Part shown: in pieces, positions 1 to 10,205 of the stretch | Layout: the number at the start of each line of letters is the position of its first letter | Position numbering within the stretch: the stretch's first letter is position 1 | Origin: Limimaricola cinnabarinus LL-001 | Lineage (GTDB): Bacteria; Pseudomonadota; Alphaproteobacteria; Rhodobacterales; Rhodobacteraceae | DNA length: 64,000 bases | Direction of reading: 5' to 3' | NCBI RefSeq assembly: GCF_000466965.1 | Contig: NZ_BATB01000009.1 | Span: 1-64,000 of the forward strand | The notes under the pieces: generated by a model | Told to the model about the DNA's origin: nothing | What the model saw: the letters and a program-made list of their open reading frames with translations, nothing else | Databases searched by the model: none | Position numbers and translations under genes: made by a program

Positions 1-903
1 CCGGCGGGCAAGCAGGTCAACCGTATCTACATCGAGGATGGCTCGGAGATCGAAACCGAGCTCTACCTCGCGCTGCTGGTCGATCGCGCCACCTCGCGCA
101 TCTCCTTCGTCTGCTCGACCGAGGGCGGCATGGACATCGAAGAGGTTGCCGCCTCCACGCCCGAGAAGATCCTGAGCTTCTCGGTCGATCCGGCCACCGG
201 CTACCAGCCCTATCACGGCCGCCGCATCGCCTTCGCGCTCGGCCTCAAGGGCCAGCAGGTGAAGCAGTGCGTCAAGCTGATGGACACGCTCTACCGTCTC
301 TTCGTCGAGAAGGACATGGAGATGCTGGAGATCAACCCGCTGATCGTCACCGACAAGGGCGACCTGAAATGCCTCGACGCCAAGATGGGCTTTGACGGCA
401 ACGCGATCTACCGCCATGACGACATCGCCGCCCTGCGCGACGAGACCGAGGAGGACAGCAAGGAGCTGGCCGCCTCGAAATACGACCTGAACTACATCGC
501 GCTCGACGGCGAGATCGGCTGCATGGTCAACGGCGCGGGCCTCGCCATGGCGACGATGGACATCATCAAGCTCAAGGGTGCCGAGCCCGCCAACTTCCTC
601 GACGTGGGCGGCGGCGCCACCAAGGAGAAGGTCACCGAGGCCTTCAAGATCATCACCTCCGACCAGAACGTCAAAGGCATCCTGGTCAACATTTTCGGCG
701 GCATCATGCGCTGCGACGTCATCGCCGAAGGCGTGATCGCGGCCGTCAAGGAAGTCGGCCTGAAGGTGCCGCTGGTCGTGCGTCTCGAAGGGACGAATGT
801 CGATCAGGGCAAGGAGATCATCAACAATTCCGGTCTCGACGTGATCGCGGCGGACAACCTGTCCGACGCCGCCGAGAAGATCGTCAAAGCGGTGAAGGGA
901 TAA
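1..903 (+). CDS. sucC: Succinate-CoA ligase (ADP-forming) beta subunit, 5' truncated by window edge
   Basis: Beta subunit of succinyl-CoA synthetase, which with SucD interconverts succinyl-CoA and succinate with formation of ATP in the TCA cycle. The open frame runs from base 1, so the protein enters the window already in frame; 300 residues are visible, against about 397 for the full family member, so roughly 97 N-terminal residues (most of the ATP-grasp front half) lie upstream. Visible landmarks are EINPLIV in the ATP-grasp domain, the [10 protein letters not shown] glycine-rich segment and [10 protein letters not shown] followed by EGTNVDQG in the C-terminal CoA-ligase domain. It ends 5 bases before sucD, as expected for one operon. 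The identification is secure; only the start is missing. Confidence 0.97.
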   Translation, partial: PAGKQVNRIYIEDGSEIETELYLALLVDRATSRISFVCSTEGGMDIEEVAASTPEKILSFSVDPATGYQPYHGRRIAFALGLKGQQVKQCVKLMDTLYRLFVEKDMEMLEINPLIVTDKGDLKCLDAKMGFDGNAIYRHDDIAALRDETEEDSKELAASKYDLNYIALDGEIGCMVNGAGLAMATMDIIKLKGAEPANFLDVGGGATKEKVTEAFKIITSDQNVKGILVNIFGGIMRCDVIAEGVIAAVKEVGLKVPLVVRLEGTNVDQGKEIINNSGLDVIAADNLSDAAEKIVKAVKG

Positions 904-908
904 CAGCA

Positions 909-1790
909 ATGGCGATTCTCGTCGACGAAAACACACGCGTCATCTGCCAGGGCCTGACCGGTTCGCAGGGCACCTTCCACACCGAGCAGGCCGTGGCCTA
1001 CGGCACCAGGATGGTTGGCGGCGTCACCCCCGGCAAAGGAGGGCAGACGCATCTCGACCTGCCCGTGTTCGATAGCGTGCACGAGGCGAAGGCCAAGACC
1101 GAAGCCAACGCGTCGGTCATCTACGTGCCGCCGCCTTTCGCCGCGGATTCCATCATGGAGGCGATCGACGCCGAGATGGAGTTGGTGATCTGCATCACCG
1201 AAGGCATCCCGGTGCTCGACATGATGAAGGTCAAGCGGGCGCTGGTGAACTCCAAGACCCGCCTGATCGGGCCGAACTGTCCCGGTGTCATCACCCCCGA
1301 CGCCTGCAAGATCGGCATCATGCCCGGCCACATCCACAAGCGCGGCTCGGTCGGCGTCGTGTCTCGGTCGGGCACGCTGACCTACGAGGCGGTCAAGCAG
1401 ACCTCGGATTCGGGCCTCGGCCAGTCCACGGCCGTCGGCATCGGCGGCGACCCGATCAAGGGGTCGGAGCATATCGACATCCTAGAGATGTTCCTCGCCG
1501 ACCCCGAGACCCAGTCGATCATCATGATCGGCGAGATCGGCGGCACCGCCGAGGAAGAGGCGGCGCAGTTCCTCGCCGACGAGAAGAAGGCCGGCCGCTG
1601 GAAGCCCACCGCCGGTTTCATCGCCGGGCGCACCGCCCCTCCGGGCCGCCGCATGGGCCATGCCGGCGCCATCGTGTCGGGCGGCCAAGGCGACGCGGAG
1701 AGCAAGATCGAAGCGATGAAGCGCGCCGGGATCGTGGTCGCCGACAGCCCCGCCTCGCTCGGCGAAGCCGTGCTCAAGGCGATCGGCTGA
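909..1790 (+). CDS. sucD: Succinate-CoA ligase (ADP-forming) alpha subunit
   Basis: Alpha subunit of succinyl-CoA synthetase, carrying the CoA-binding Rossmann domain and the catalytic phosphohistidine. The protein has 293 residues, the usual length. The N-terminus shows the CoA-binding pattern [14 protein letters not shown] and then GGVTPGKGG; the phosphorylated histidine is His251 in the motif [10 protein letters not shown], matching the active-site histidine of the family. It starts 5 bases after the sucC stop and is followed by a 107-base gap holding a strong GC hairpin before sucA. Co-transcription with sucC and probably with the downstream sucAB is inferred from spacing and strand. Confidence 0.98.
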   Translation: MAILVDENTRVICQGLTGSQGTFHTEQAVAYGTRMVGGVTPGKGGQTHLDLPVFDSVHEAKAKTEANASVIYVPPPFAADSIMEAIDAEMELVICITEGIPVLDMMKVKRALVNSKTRLIGPNCPGVITPDACKIGIMPGHIHKRGSVGVVSRSGTLTYEAVKQTSDSGLGQSTAVGIGGDPIKGSEHIDILEMFLADPETQSIIMIGEIGGTAEEEAAQFLADEKKAGRWKPTAGFIAGRTAPPGRRMGHAGAIVSGGQGDAESKIEAMKRAGIVVADSPASLGEAVLKAIG

Positions 1791-1798
1791 GACCTACC

Positions 1799-1824
1799 GG
1801 GAGGGGGCGGCACCGCCCCCTCCC
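1799..1824 (+). other. GC-rich perfect hairpin between sucD and sucA
   Basis: Twelve-base arms (GGGAGGGGGCGG and its exact complement) are separated by two bases, starting 9 bases after the sucD stop. No T-run follows directly; a T6 tract appears only at about 1868-1874. It is therefore not a standard intrinsic terminator. It could be a 3'-end stabiliser or processing site that sets different levels of sucCD and sucAB; that role is inference. Confidence 0.5.
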
Positions 1825-1897
1825 CCTGCATCCGCGCCGCGCGCCCTATCTGGGCCCGGCGCCCCAGTTTTTTGCCCCGAGGATCGAGGATCCTGCC

Positions 1898-4867
1898 ATG
1901 ACCGAGCAAAGCCCCAACGACGTGTTCCACGCCTCTTCCTTCCTGCAGGGGACGAACGCCGACTACATCGAGCAGCTCCACGCGCGCTATGCCGAGAACC
2001 CGTCGAGCGTCGACGAGGCTTGGCAGGAGTTCTTCCGCAGCCTCGGCGACAGCGGCTCGGACGCCCGCGCCGAAGCCGCCGGTCCGTCCTGGGCCCGCGC
2101 CGATTGGCCGATGCAGCCCAATGACGACCTGACGGCGGCGCTCGACGGCCAGTGGGCCGCCCCCGCCGAGGCCAAGGGCGCGCGCGACAAGATCGCGGCC
2201 AAGGCCGCCGAGAAGGGCGTGGGCCTGAGCGAGCAGCAGCTGCGCGCCGCGGTGCTGGATTCGATCCGCGCGCTGATGATCATCCGCGCCTACCGGATTC
2301 GCGGCCATCTCGCCGCCGATCTCGATCCGCTGGGTCTGCGCGAGGAAACCGCGCATCCCGAGCTGGACCCGGCGAATTACGGCTTCACCAAGGCCGACAT
2401 GGACCGACCGATCTTCATCGACAACGTGCTCGGCCTCGAGATCGCGACGATGAACCAGATCATCTCGTTGGTCCGGCGCACCTATTGCGGCACCTTCGCG
2501 CTGCAATACATGCACATCTCGGACCCCGAGCAGTCGGCCTGGCTCAAGGAGCGGATCGAGGGCTATGGCAAGGAGATCCAGTTCACCAAGGAAGGCCGCA
2601 AGGCGATCCTGAACAAGCTGGTCGAGGCCGAGGGCTTCGAGAAGTTCCTGCATGTGAAATACATGGGTACCAAGCGCTTCGGCCTTGATGGCGGCGAGGC
2701 GCTGATCCCGGCGATGGAGCAGATCATCAAGCGCGGCGGCAGCCTCGGCGTAAAGGACATCGTGATCGGCATGCCGCATCGCGGCCGTCTCTCGGTGCTC
2801 GCCAACGTCATGCAAAAGCCCTACCGCGCGATCTTTCACGAGTTTCAGGGCGGCAGCTTCAAACCCGAGGAAGTCGACGGTTCGGGCGACGTGAAATATC
2901 ACCTCGGTGCCAGTTCGGACCGCGAGTTCGACGGCAACAAGGTGCACCTGTCGCTGACCGCGAACCCCTCCCACCTCGAGGCGGTGAACCCGGTCGTGCT
3001 CGGCAAGGCGCGCGCCAAGCAGAGCCAGCTCGGCGACACCGACCGCACGCAGGTGATCCCGGTGCTGCTGCATGGCGACGCGGCCTTCGCGGGTCAGGGC
3101 GTCGTGGCCGAGGGCTTCGGTCTGTCGGGCCTCGTGGGTCACCGCACCGGCGGCACAATCCATATCGTGGTGAACAACCAGATCGGCTTTACCACCGCGC
3201 CGCATTTCTCGCGCTCCTCGCCCTACCCCACCGACATCGCGCTGATGGTCGAGGCGCCGATCTTCCACGTGAACGGTGACGATCCCGAAGCCGTGGTGCA
3301 CGCCGCCAAGGTGGCGACCGAGTTCCGCCAGAAGTTCCACAAGGACGTGGTTCTCGACATCTTCTGCTACCGCCGCTTTGGTCACAACGAGGGCGACGAG
3401 CCCATGTTCACCAACCCGGTGATGTACAAGAAGATCAAGAGCCAGAAGACCACACTCACGCTTTATACCGAGCGGCTCGTCAAGGACGGGCTGATCCCGG
3501 AGGGCGAGATCGAGGACATGAAGGCGCAGTTCCAGGCGATGCTGGGCGAGGAGTTCGAGACCGGCAAGACCTACCGCCCGAACAAGGCCGACTGGCTCGA
3601 CGGGCGCTGGAGCCATCTCGACCGCCGCGACCACGAGAGCTACCAGCGTGGCCAGACCGCGATCGACGAGAAGACCATGACGGAGATCGGCCGCTCGCTC
3701 ACCCGCGCGCCCGACGATTTCCCGTTGCACCGCACCATCAACCGCCTGCTCGAGGCCAAGGGCCAGATGTTTGAGACCGGTAAGGGCTTTGACTGGGCCA
3801 CGGCCGAGGCGCTGGCCTTCGGCTCGCTGCTGACCGAAGGCTACCCGGTGCGGCTGTCGGGTCAGGACAGCACCCGCGGCACCTTCTCGCAGCGCCATTC
3901 GGCCTTCATCAACCAGGACAACGAGGAGCGCTACTACCCGCTCAACAACATCCGCGAGGGTCAGGCCCGCTACGAGGTCATCGACTCGATGCTCTCTGAA
4001 TATGCGGTGCTTGGCTTCGAGTACGGCTACACCTTGGCCGAGCCCAACGCGCTGGTGATGTGGGAGGCGCAGTTCGGCGATTTCGCCAACGGCGCGCAGA
4101 TCATGTTCGACCAGTTCATTTCCTCGGGGGAATCGAAGTGGCTGCGCATGTCGGGCCTCGTGATGCTCTTGCCGCATGGCTATGAGGGTCAGGGTCCCGA
4201 GCATTCTTCGGCGCGATTGGAACGCTTCTTGCAGATGTGCGGTCAGGACAACTGGATCGTCGCCAACTGCTCGACCCCGGCGAACTACTTCCACATCCTG
4301 CGCCGCCAGCTGCACCGCTCCTTCCGCAAGCCGCTGGTGCTGATGACGCCGAAATCGCTGTTGCGCCACAAGATGGCGATCTCGGACGCCGAGGACTTCA
4401 CCACCGGCTCATCCTTCCACCGCGTGCTGTGGGACGACGCCGAGAAGGGACACAGCGACACCGAGCTCAAGCCCGACGCAGAGATCAAGCGCGTCGTCAT
4501 GTGCTCGGGCAAGGTCTATTACGACCTGCTCGAGGAGCGCGATGCGCGCGGGCTCGACGATGTCTACCTGATGCGGATCGAGCAGTTCTATCCCTTCCCG
4601 GCGCTGAGCCTCGTGAAGGAGCTGGAGCGGTTCAAGGGCGCCGAGATGGTCTGGTGCCAGGAAGAGCCCAAGAACCAGGGCGCCTGGAGCTTCATCGAGC
4701 CCAACATCGAATGGGTGCTGAGCCGGATCGACGCCGCGCACAAGCGCCCGCAATATGTCGGCCGCCACGCGAGCGCCTCGCCCGCGACCGGCCTCGCCAG
4801 CCAGCACAAGACCCAACAGCAAGCGCTGGTGAACGAAGCGCTGAGCATCGAAGGAAACCGAGAATGA
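1898..4867 (+). CDS. sucA: 2-oxoglutarate dehydrogenase E1 component
   Basis: Thiamine-diphosphate-dependent decarboxylase of the 2-oxoglutarate dehydrogenase complex; it decarboxylates 2-oxoglutarate and transfers the succinyl group to the lipoyl arm of SucB. It is 989 residues long, as usual for E1o. Visible are the N-terminal E1o segment that contacts E2 (start to about residue 60, with the pattern [12 protein letters not shown]), the conserved [18 protein letters not shown] stretch, the ThDP/Mg region GDAAFAGQG...NNQIGFT and the C-terminal transketolase-like part with [14 protein letters not shown]. The stop overlaps the sucB start as ATGA (4864-4867), indicating translational coupling. 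The ATG at 1898 fits the family N-terminus. Confidence 0.98.
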   Translation: MTEQSPNDVFHASSFLQGTNADYIEQLHARYAENPSSVDEAWQEFFRSLGDSGSDARAEAAGPSWARADWPMQPNDDLTAALDGQWAAPAEAKGARDKIAAKAAEKGVGLSEQQLRAAVLDSIRALMIIRAYRIRGHLAADLDPLGLREETAHPELDPANYGFTKADMDRPIFIDNVLGLEIATMNQIISLVRRTYCGTFALQYMHISDPEQSAWLKERIEGYGKEIQFTKEGRKAILNKLVEAEGFEKFLHVKYMGTKRFGLDGGEALIPAMEQIIKRGGSLGVKDIVIGMPHRGRLSVLANVMQKPYRAIFHEFQGGSFKPEEVDGSGDVKYHLGASSDREFDGNKVHLSLTANPSHLEAVNPVVLGKARAKQSQLGDTDRTQVIPVLLHGDAAFAGQGVVAEGFGLSGLVGHRTGGTIHIVVNNQIGFTTAPHFSRSSPYPTDIALMVEAPIFHVNGDDPEAVVHAAKVATEFRQKFHKDVVLDIFCYRRFGHNEGDEPMFTNPVMYKKIKSQKTTLTLYTERLVKDGLIPEGEIEDMKAQFQAMLGEEFETGKTYRPNKADWLDGRWSHLDRRDHESYQRGQTAIDEKTMTEIGRSLTRAPDDFPLHRTINRLLEAKGQMFETGKGFDWATAEALAFGSLLTEGYPVRLSGQDSTRGTFSQRHSAFINQDNEERYYPLNNIREGQARYEVIDSMLSEYAVLGFEYGYTLAEPNALVMWEAQFGDFANGAQIMFDQFISSGESKWLRMSGLVMLLPHGYEGQGPEHSSARLERFLQMCGQDNWIVANCSTPANYFHILRRQLHRSFRKPLVLMTPKSLLRHKMAISDAEDFTTGSSFHRVLWDDAEKGHSDTELKPDAEIKRVVMCSGKVYYDLLEERDARGLDDVYLMRIEQFYPFPALSLVKELERFKGAEMVWCQEEPKNQGAWSFIEPNIEWVLSRIDAAHKRPQYVGRHASASPATGLASQHKTQQQALVNEALSIEGNRE

Positions 4868-6108
4868 GCACCGAAGTCCGCGTCCCCACCCTGGGCGAAA
4901 GCGTCACCGAAGCGACCGTCGCCACCTGGTTCAAGAAGCCGGGCGACGCCGTGGCGGTGGACGAGATGCTGTGCGAACTGGAGACCGACAAGGTCACGGT
5001 CGAGGTCCCCTCGCCGGTCGCAGGCACCCTGTCGGAGATCGTGGCCGCCGAGGGCGACACCGTGGGCGTCGACGCGCTTCTGGCGCAGGTGAGCGAGGGC
5101 GATGCCCCCGCCAAGGCCAAGCCCGAGGCCCCCGCCGAGGATGGCCCCAAGGAGCAGCAGCAAGCGACCAATGTCTCCGGCGATCCGAAGGGCGAGCCCG
5201 CCGAGAAGGGCGGGGCCAAGGGCGACACCGAGGACGCCCCCTCGGCCAAGAAGCTGATGGCCGAAAACGACCTCAAGGAAGGCGACGTCAAGGGCACCGG
5301 CAAGGATGGCCGGGTGATGAAGGAAGACGTGCTCAAGGCGCTCAACGCGCCGAAAGCCGCCGAGACCTCCAAGCCTGCCGCGCGCGGTCCGGTGTCGTCG
5401 GATGACGCCGACCGCGAGGAGCGGGTCAAGATGACCCGCCTGCGCCAGACCATCGCCCGCCGCCTCAAGGAGGCGCAGAACACCGCCGCGATGCTGACCA
5501 CCTATAACGAGGTGGACATGACCGCGGTGATGGAGCTGCGCAACGAGTACAAGGGTCTGTTCGAGAAGAAGCATGGCGTGAAGCTCGGTTTCATGTCCTT
5601 CTTCACCAAGGCCTGCGTGCACGCGCTGAAGGAAGTGCCGGACGTCAACGCCGAGATCGACGGCGATCACGTGGTTTACAAGAACTACGTCCACATGGGC
5701 ATCGCGGTGGGCACCCCTACCGGCCTCGTGGTGCCGGTGATCCGCAACGCCGACCAGATGGGCTTTGCCGAGATCGAGAAGTCGATCTCCGAGATGGGCC
5801 TGAAGGCGCGCGACGGCAAACTCAGCATGGCCGACATGCAGGGCGGCTCCTTCACCATCTCGAACGGTGGCGTCTACGGCTCGCTGATGTCCTCGCCTAT
5901 CCTGAACCCGCCGCAGTCCGGCATCCTTGGCATGCACAAGATTCAGGACCGGCCGATGGCGATCAACGGCAAGGTCGAGATCCGGCCGATGATGTATCTC
6001 GCGCTGAGCTACGATCACCGCATCGTCGACGGCAAGGGCGCCGTGACTTTCCTCGTGCGCGTCAAGGAGGCGCTCGAGGATCCGCGTCGCCTGCTTATGG
6101 ACCTCTGA
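4864..6108 (+). CDS. sucB: 2-oxoglutarate dehydrogenase E2 component (dihydrolipoyllysine-residue succinyltransferase)
   Basis: Core of the 2-oxoglutarate dehydrogenase complex; moves the succinyl group from lipoyllysine to CoA. The ATG at 4864 overlaps the sucA stop, giving 414 residues; a much longer open frame extends upstream but is only a shadow of sucA. Domains in order: lipoyl domain (residues 1-77) with modified Lys43 in [11 protein letters not shown]; a long Ala/Pro/Glu/Lys-rich linker (about 80-150); peripheral subunit-binding domain ([11 protein letters not shown]..., about 125-165); catalytic domain with the closing motif [12 protein letters not shown], giving His385 and Asp389. 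Followed by a hairpin and then orf80. Confidence 0.98.
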   Translation: MSTEVRVPTLGESVTEATVATWFKKPGDAVAVDEMLCELETDKVTVEVPSPVAGTLSEIVAAEGDTVGVDALLAQVSEGDAPAKAKPEAPAEDGPKEQQQATNVSGDPKGEPAEKGGAKGDTEDAPSAKKLMAENDLKEGDVKGTGKDGRVMKEDVLKALNAPKAAETSKPAARGPVSSDDADREERVKMTRLRQTIARRLKEAQNTAAMLTTYNEVDMTAVMELRNEYKGLFEKKHGVKLGFMSFFTKACVHALKEVPDVNAEIDGDHVVYKNYVHMGIAVGTPTGLVVPVIRNADQMGFAEIEKSISEMGLKARDGKLSMADMQGGSFTISNGGVYGSLMSSPILNPPQSGILGMHKIQDRPMAINGKVEIRPMMYLALSYDHRIVDGKGAVTFLVRVKEALEDPRRLLMDL

Positions 6109-6117
6109 ACTCCATGC

Positions 6118-6142
6118 GGGGCCGGGCGTTGAGCCCGGCCCC
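6118..6142 (+). other. GC-rich hairpin after sucB
   Basis: Arms GGGGCCGGGC and GCCCGGCCCC flank a 5-base loop (GTTGA), beginning 9 bases after the sucB stop and followed by GTTGTT. The tail is too poor in T for a confident terminator. It may weaken read-through or protect the upstream mRNA; genes on both sides point the same way, so complete termination is unlikely. Confidence 0.45.
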
Positions 6143-6165
6143 GTTGTTCAAGAAAGGCGCGCGCC

Positions 6166-6408
6166 ATGCAGATGCTCTGCCAGATCGACACCCCCGACTA
6201 CGCCTCTTGGAAGACCACCTTCGACAATGATTACGAAGAGCGGATGCAGGCTGGTCTCAGCCAGTTGCAGATCTGGCGCGACGCCGATCACGGTTCGACC
6301 GTGTTGGTGCTGTTCGAGGTCAACGACCGCAAGCGGGCCCAAGGCTGGATCACCAAGGAACAGGGCTTTGGCGGCGCCATGACCTGCACCTTTCTCGAGA
6401 CCGTTTGA
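6166..6408 (+). CDS. Small conserved-type hypothetical protein in the suc operon
   Basis: An 80-residue soluble, acidic protein with no signal peptide or membrane segment and several aromatic residues (DTPDYASWKTTFDNDYEER near the N-terminus, then SQLQIWRDADHGSTVLVLFEV). The compact alternating pattern resembles small alpha/beta ferredoxin-like (antibiotic-monooxygenase-type) folds, but I do not recognise a named family and assign no function. AGAAAGG lies about 10 bases upstream of the ATG. It lies 57 bases downstream of sucB on the same strand and before the MAPEG pair and lpd, so it is probably part of the TCA operon transcript. Confidence 0.75.
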   Translation: MQMLCQIDTPDYASWKTTFDNDYEERMQAGLSQLQIWRDADHGSTVLVLFEVNDRKRAQGWITKEQGFGGAMTCTFLETV

Positions 6409-6491
6409 CATGACCCCTTCTCCTGCCCGACACGCGCCGCGTGCGATCATGCTACACTCGCAGCGTGCATGTCGGTTGCGGGAGGGATTTC

Positions 6492-6878
6492 ATGTCCAGC
6501 GAACTCAATATTCTGGCGCTTTACGGGCTTCTGGTGCTCGTATTGATTGTCGTTCAGGTGCTTTTCGCCATGTCGCAGGTCGGCTTGCCGATGCTGGCGC
6601 GACCACGCGACGACATGCCCCGGCTGACCGGCGTGGCCGGACGGATGGAGCGCTGCGTGGCCAACTCGGTCACCGCGATGGCACTGCTCGCGCCTGCCGT
6701 GCTGATCCTTGCGGCGCGCGAAGGGTTCGGCGGCGGCACGCTTCTGGCGGCGCAGGTCTTCCTGATCGCACGGCTGGCCTATGCGCTGCTCTACCCCGCT
6801 GGCATCCCTTGGGCCCGTACTGCCGTCTGGGCCTTGGGATTCTTCGCGACCCTCTATCTCTACGTCGCCGCGCTCTAG
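6492..6878 (+). CDS. MAPEG family membrane protein (first of a pair)
   Basis: A 128-residue protein with four predicted transmembrane segments (about residues 6-28, 54-73, 76-96 and 103-125) and the MAPEG-type stretch RMERCVANSVTAM followed by RLAYALLYPAGIPWART. MAPEG proteins are membrane-associated eicosanoid/glutathione-metabolism relatives, usually glutathione-dependent transferases or peroxidases; the substrate here cannot be told. The start is the ATG at 6492 because GGAGGG lies 5 bases upstream; an in-frame ATG at 6441 would add a non-hydrophobic, Cys/Arg-rich lead. The second copy follows 16 bases later. The position between sucB and lpd implies co-expression with TCA genes. Confidence 0.85.
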   Translation: MSSELNILALYGLLVLVLIVVQVLFAMSQVGLPMLARPRDDMPRLTGVAGRMERCVANSVTAMALLAPAVLILAAREGFGGGTLLAAQVFLIARLAYALLYPAGIPWARTAVWALGFFATLYLYVAAL

Positions 6879-6894
6879 CGCCGTGGGGGGCATA

Positions 6895-7308
6895 ATGATG
6901 GCCCCCGAATTGCAGGTTCTCGCCTTGGCAGGGCTACTGCAGGCGATGCAATACGCTTGGCTGTCGGTGCGCGCCAATCGCGAACTCGGCTTCGCCAAGA
7001 CGCTTTCCGCGCGCGATCCGCAGCGGCTCGGCGGGACGCTGGAATCAATGGCCAGCCCCCGCACAGGACGGCTCTACCGGGCGCTGAACAACCATTTCGA
7101 AGGGCTGATCCTCTTTACCCTCGCGGTCGTCGTGCTGATCCTCGGCGACAAGACCACCGGTCTTTCGGCGCTGCTCGCCTGGACCTATCTCGCGGCGCGT
7201 ATCCTGTACGTGCCCGCCTATTATTTCGGGCTCCGGCCCTGGCGGTCACTGATCTGGCTGGTGGGCTTTCTTGCCACCATCGCCATGATCGGTCTCGCCC
7301 TCGTCTGA
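6895..7308 (+). CDS. MAPEG family membrane protein (second of a pair)
   Basis: A 137-residue membrane protein starting at the tandem ATGATG (6895) after a G-rich ribosome-binding stretch (GGGGGG). It has four hydrophobic segments and the clearer MAPEG signature of the two: [13 protein letters not shown], which supplies the Arg, Asn and Glu positions typical of the family's glutathione-binding region, then [19 protein letters not shown]. An upstream in-frame start at 6781 lies inside the first MAPEG gene and would add Pro/Ser-rich sequence, so it is rejected. The pair is probably an old duplication, since the two copies differ strongly in sequence. The lpd ATG follows 19 bases downstream. Confidence 0.88.
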   Translation: MMAPELQVLALAGLLQAMQYAWLSVRANRELGFAKTLSARDPQRLGGTLESMASPRTGRLYRALNNHFEGLILFTLAVVVLILGDKTTGLSALLAWTYLAARILYVPAYYFGLRPWRSLIWLVGFLATIAMIGLALV

Positions 7309-7327
7309 CACCCCACAGGAGTTTTCC

Positions 7328-8716
7328 ATGGCATCCTACGATCTCATCGTCATCGGCGCCGGCCCCGGCGGCTATGTCTGCGCCATCAAGGCGGCCCAGC
7401 TCGGCCTCAAGACCGCGGTAGTCGAAGGGCGCGAGACGCTGGGCGGCACCTGCCTCAACGTGGGCTGCATTCCCTCCAAGGCGCTGCTTCATGCCACCCA
7501 CGCGCTGCACGAGGCCGAGCACAACTTTGCCAAGATGGGTCTGAAGACGGACAAGCCGCAGGTCGATTGGGACCAGATGCTCGCCTACAAGCGCGACAGC
7601 GTCGGCCAGAACACCAGCGGCATCGAATTCCTGTTCAAGAAGAACAAGATCGACTGGCTCAAGGGCTGGGGCTCGGTCCCCGAGGCGGGCAAGGTGAAGG
7701 TCGGCGAAGAAACCCACGAAGCCAAGAACATCGTGATCGCGAGCGGCAGCGTCCCCACCTCGATCCCGAATGTCGAGATCGACAACAAGATCGTCGTCGA
7801 TTCCACCGGCGCGCTGGAGCTGGGCCGCATCCCCGAGAAGATGGTCGTGATCGGCGCGGGCGTGATCGGGCTCGAGCTGGGCTCGGTCTATCGTCGTCTC
7901 GGCACCGAGGTCACCGTGGTCGAGTATCTGGATGCGATCACCCCCGGCATGGACGCCGAGGTGGCCCGCAACTTCCAGAAGATCCTGACCAAGCAGGGGC
8001 TGAAATTCGTGCTCGGCTCCGCCGTGCAGGGGGTGTCCGTCGAGGGCGAGCAGGCCACCGTCACCTGGAAGAGCCGCAAGGATGACAGCGAAGAGAGCCT
8101 GACCGCCGACTGCGTGCTCGTGGCCACGGGCCGCAAGCCCTATGTGAAGGGTCTGGGCCTGGAAGAGCTTGGCGTCGAGATGACCGATCGGGGCCAGATC
8201 AAGATCGACGACCACTTCAAGACCAGCGTCGACGGCGTCTATGCGATCGGCGACGCGGTGCCGGGGCTGATGCTGGCGCACAAGGCGGAGGACGAGGGCG
8301 TCGCGATCGCCGAGATCCTCGCCGGCCAGAAGGGTCATGTGAACTACGAAGTCATCCCAGGCGTGGTCTACACTCACCCCGAGGTGGCCACCGTCGGCAA
8401 GACCGAGGAACAGCTCAAGGAGGCAGGCCACGCCTACAAGGTCGGCAAGTTTCCGTTTCTGGGCAATGCGCGCGCCAAGGCCAACCACTCGGCCGAAGGT
8501 TTCGTGAAGATCCTCGCCGACAAGGAAACCGACCGCATCCTCGGCGCGCATATCATCGGCCCGATGGCAGGCGACCTGATCCACGAGGTCTGCGTGGCGA
8601 TGGAGTTCGGCGCGGCGGCCGAGGATCTGGCCCGCACCTGCCACGCGCATCCGACCTATTCCGAGGCCGTGCGCGAGGCGGCGCTGGCATTGGGCGACGG
8701 AGCGATCCACGCCTGA
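7328..8716 (+). CDS. lpd: Dihydrolipoyl dehydrogenase (E3)
   Basis: FAD-dependent E3 subunit that reoxidises dihydrolipoyl groups on SucB (and possibly other 2-oxoacid dehydrogenases), reducing NAD+. It has 462 residues, normal for the family. Landmarks: FAD-binding GAGPGG at residues 11-16, redox-active disulfide Cys42/Cys47 in [16 protein letters not shown]-binding [10 protein letters not shown], second FAD motif [20 protein letters not shown], and the interface active-site pair His441/Glu446 in HPTYSE. A ribosome-binding AGGAG precedes the ATG. It closes the suc operon and is convergent with the CAP-domain gene. Confidence 0.98.
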   Translation: MASYDLIVIGAGPGGYVCAIKAAQLGLKTAVVEGRETLGGTCLNVGCIPSKALLHATHALHEAEHNFAKMGLKTDKPQVDWDQMLAYKRDSVGQNTSGIEFLFKKNKIDWLKGWGSVPEAGKVKVGEETHEAKNIVIASGSVPTSIPNVEIDNKIVVDSTGALELGRIPEKMVVIGAGVIGLELGSVYRRLGTEVTVVEYLDAITPGMDAEVARNFQKILTKQGLKFVLGSAVQGVSVEGEQATVTWKSRKDDSEESLTADCVLVATGRKPYVKGLGLEELGVEMTDRGQIKIDDHFKTSVDGVYAIGDAVPGLMLAHKAEDEGVAIAEILAGQKGHVNYEVIPGVVYTHPEVATVGKTEEQLKEAGHAYKVGKFPFLGNARAKANHSAEGFVKILADKETDRILGAHIIGPMAGDLIHEVCVAMEFGAAAEDLARTCHAHPTYSEAVREAALALGDGAIHA

Positions 8717-8818
8717 CCGCTCCCCGCTTGGCGAAAATGACCAACGGCCGCCCGAGGGCGCGTTGGCATGTCCGGTACAGGCGCGGAACCCAGCGTGGAA
8801 CGCCTGTTCCCGGTCCGA

Positions 8819-9688
8819 TCAGGCGGTCGTCCAGTCCTCGGCGGACAGGGTGGTCAGGGTAAAGCTTTCCCAGTCGCTCACCTTCCTCCCATCGAACGCA
8901 CGCACCTCGAGCTCGGTATCGCCGGGGCGACCATCGGCGCCAATCCTTATCGCGCCGAGATCGTCGGCGTCGATCCGGATCCCATTCTCGGCGTCCAGGC
9001 GGCCTTTGCCCTTGAAGATGAAATTGTCGCGCCCCTCGGTGTCACGCAGCTCGTACCATGCGATGGTGTCGCCCTCGGCATCCTTGACCTTAAGATGATC
9101 CTCAAGCGAGGTACGATAGCCGCCCCGCACCCGGGCGACCGTCACGTCGTCCATGGTGACCACCGGCGCGGTGTTCCGCGCGACAAGGCTGTCGCCGGGC
9201 GGCGTATCGGGCCCGGTCACCGGGTCCCCCCCGTCCAGATCGACAGATCCGCCCGTGCGGGCGAAGTTCTGGGTGACCATGACGCCGTCCCAGCCCTTGA
9301 AGTCGCCCCTTTCGATGCCGATGCCGACATATTCGAAATTCGGGTTGAGGATGTTCGCGCGGTGGCCGGGGCTGTTCATCAGGGAGTCGTGCAGGTCGAC
9401 CACGTCGTCCTCCAGACCCGCCGCGCCACGTTCCGATTGCCAAGCGATGTTCTCGCCCGACGCCCAGCTGCCCGAGAAGTCGAAACTGGCGTCGCGCATC
9501 CGCTCGGTCGCGCTCGATCCGCCCTGACCGGTGTGGGAGAAGCTGTCAGTCCGCAGCATCCAGCTGCTGTGATCCTCGCTCGAGGCGTTGAGATTGGTCT
9601 CGAGCTTGACGGGGTCGAGCCCCGCCGCCGTCCGCTCTTCGTTGATCAGGGAGAGCATCTGGCGCTCGAGGTCGTTCGCGATGGACAT
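8819..9688 (-). CDS. CAP (SCP/PR-1/Ag5) domain-containing protein
   Basis: A 289-residue protein. Residues 1-140 form a CAP domain: LINEERTAAGLDPV, NASSEDHSSWM, DSFSHTG, SGENIAW, MNSPGHRANILNPNFEYVGIG, VTQNFA, with the usual His/Glu positions. The remainder (from about residue 160) is a beta-rich, Asp/Gly-rich module of the kind appended to secreted repeat proteins (NTAPVVTMDDVTV, DAEGDTIAWYEL). No N-terminal signal peptide is visible, so if secreted it would need a type I or other leaderless route (inference). The start was set at 9688 (MSIANDLERQML) because this is the family-like N-terminus; another ATG lies at 9700. Further upstream, the open frame is probably non-coding. Confidence 0.8.
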   Translation of the reverse strand: MSIANDLERQMLSLINEERTAAGLDPVKLETNLNASSEDHSSWMLRTDSFSHTGQGGSSATERMRDASFDFSGSWASGENIAWQSERGAAGLEDDVVDLHDSLMNSPGHRANILNPNFEYVGIGIERGDFKGWDGVMVTQNFARTGGSVDLDGGDPVTGPDTPPGDSLVARNTAPVVTMDDVTVARVRGGYRTSLEDHLKVKDAEGDTIAWYELRDTEGRDNFIFKGKGRLDAENGIRIDADDLGAIRIGADGRPGDTELEVRAFDGRKVSDWESFTLTTLSAEDWTTA

Positions 9689-10019
9689 GAAGGTTCTCAT
9701 CCTTGCTCGGTTCGGTGTTGCGACGCCCGCCCTAGGGCGCAACTCGGCAAGAACGAAGACCTCATGCCGCAGCGCGGCGCCAAGGGCGATTTTGCGCCGC
9801 AGCCCGCCGCTTCGCTTGGCCGACCTCCGCCGAACAAGTGGCACTTAGCCGATGCCCGCCGGGAGCGCGGAATCATGCCGCCACCTGGAGATGAATTGGT
9901 ATACAGAGATAAAGCCAATTTCGCGCAGCCTGACGGTGCCCGCGGACATGACGAAACCGACCATGGAACGCGCCATGCCCGTGCGAGTCGATCCGGATCT
10001 GCTGCTGTCGGTAAGGTGA
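9689..10019. other. Gene-free interval between CAP gene and tRNA-Ala, with one inverted repeat
   Basis: About 330 bases with no coding frame I can support. The only structure noted is a perfect AATTGG...CCAATT inverted repeat (9894-9899 and 9915-9920, 15 bases between) in an unusually AT-rich patch (about 9890-9925) some 200 bases upstream of the CAP gene. It could be an operator or part of the promoter of that minus-strand gene; no regulator is linked to it. Confidence 0.3.
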
Positions 10020-10095
<76 letters not shown>

Positions 10096-10205
10096 ATCAT
10101 GTCCGGCGTTTCCACCGTGTCGGTCAGCGTCGCTGCCCGTGTGCCGCTCTCTAAGCGTGGGACCGGGCGGGTGCAAGCGGAAAACACACGCCCGGGCCGA
10201 AATTC

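Noticed and set aside
1382-4369. A 995-codon open frame on the minus strand opposite sucD/sucA
   Set aside because: Entirely antisense to sucD and sucA, rich in His, Arg, Leu and Val with no domain signal; an artefact of high-GC third-position bias.
4237-4863. N-terminal extension of sucB of about 209 codons
   Set aside because: Lies inside sucA in another frame; the real sucB begins at 4864 with the lipoyl domain.
7115-8710. A 531-codon minus-strand open frame opposite lpd and a MAPEG gene
   Set aside because: Shadow frame; the plus strand encodes complete lpd with all cofactor motifs.
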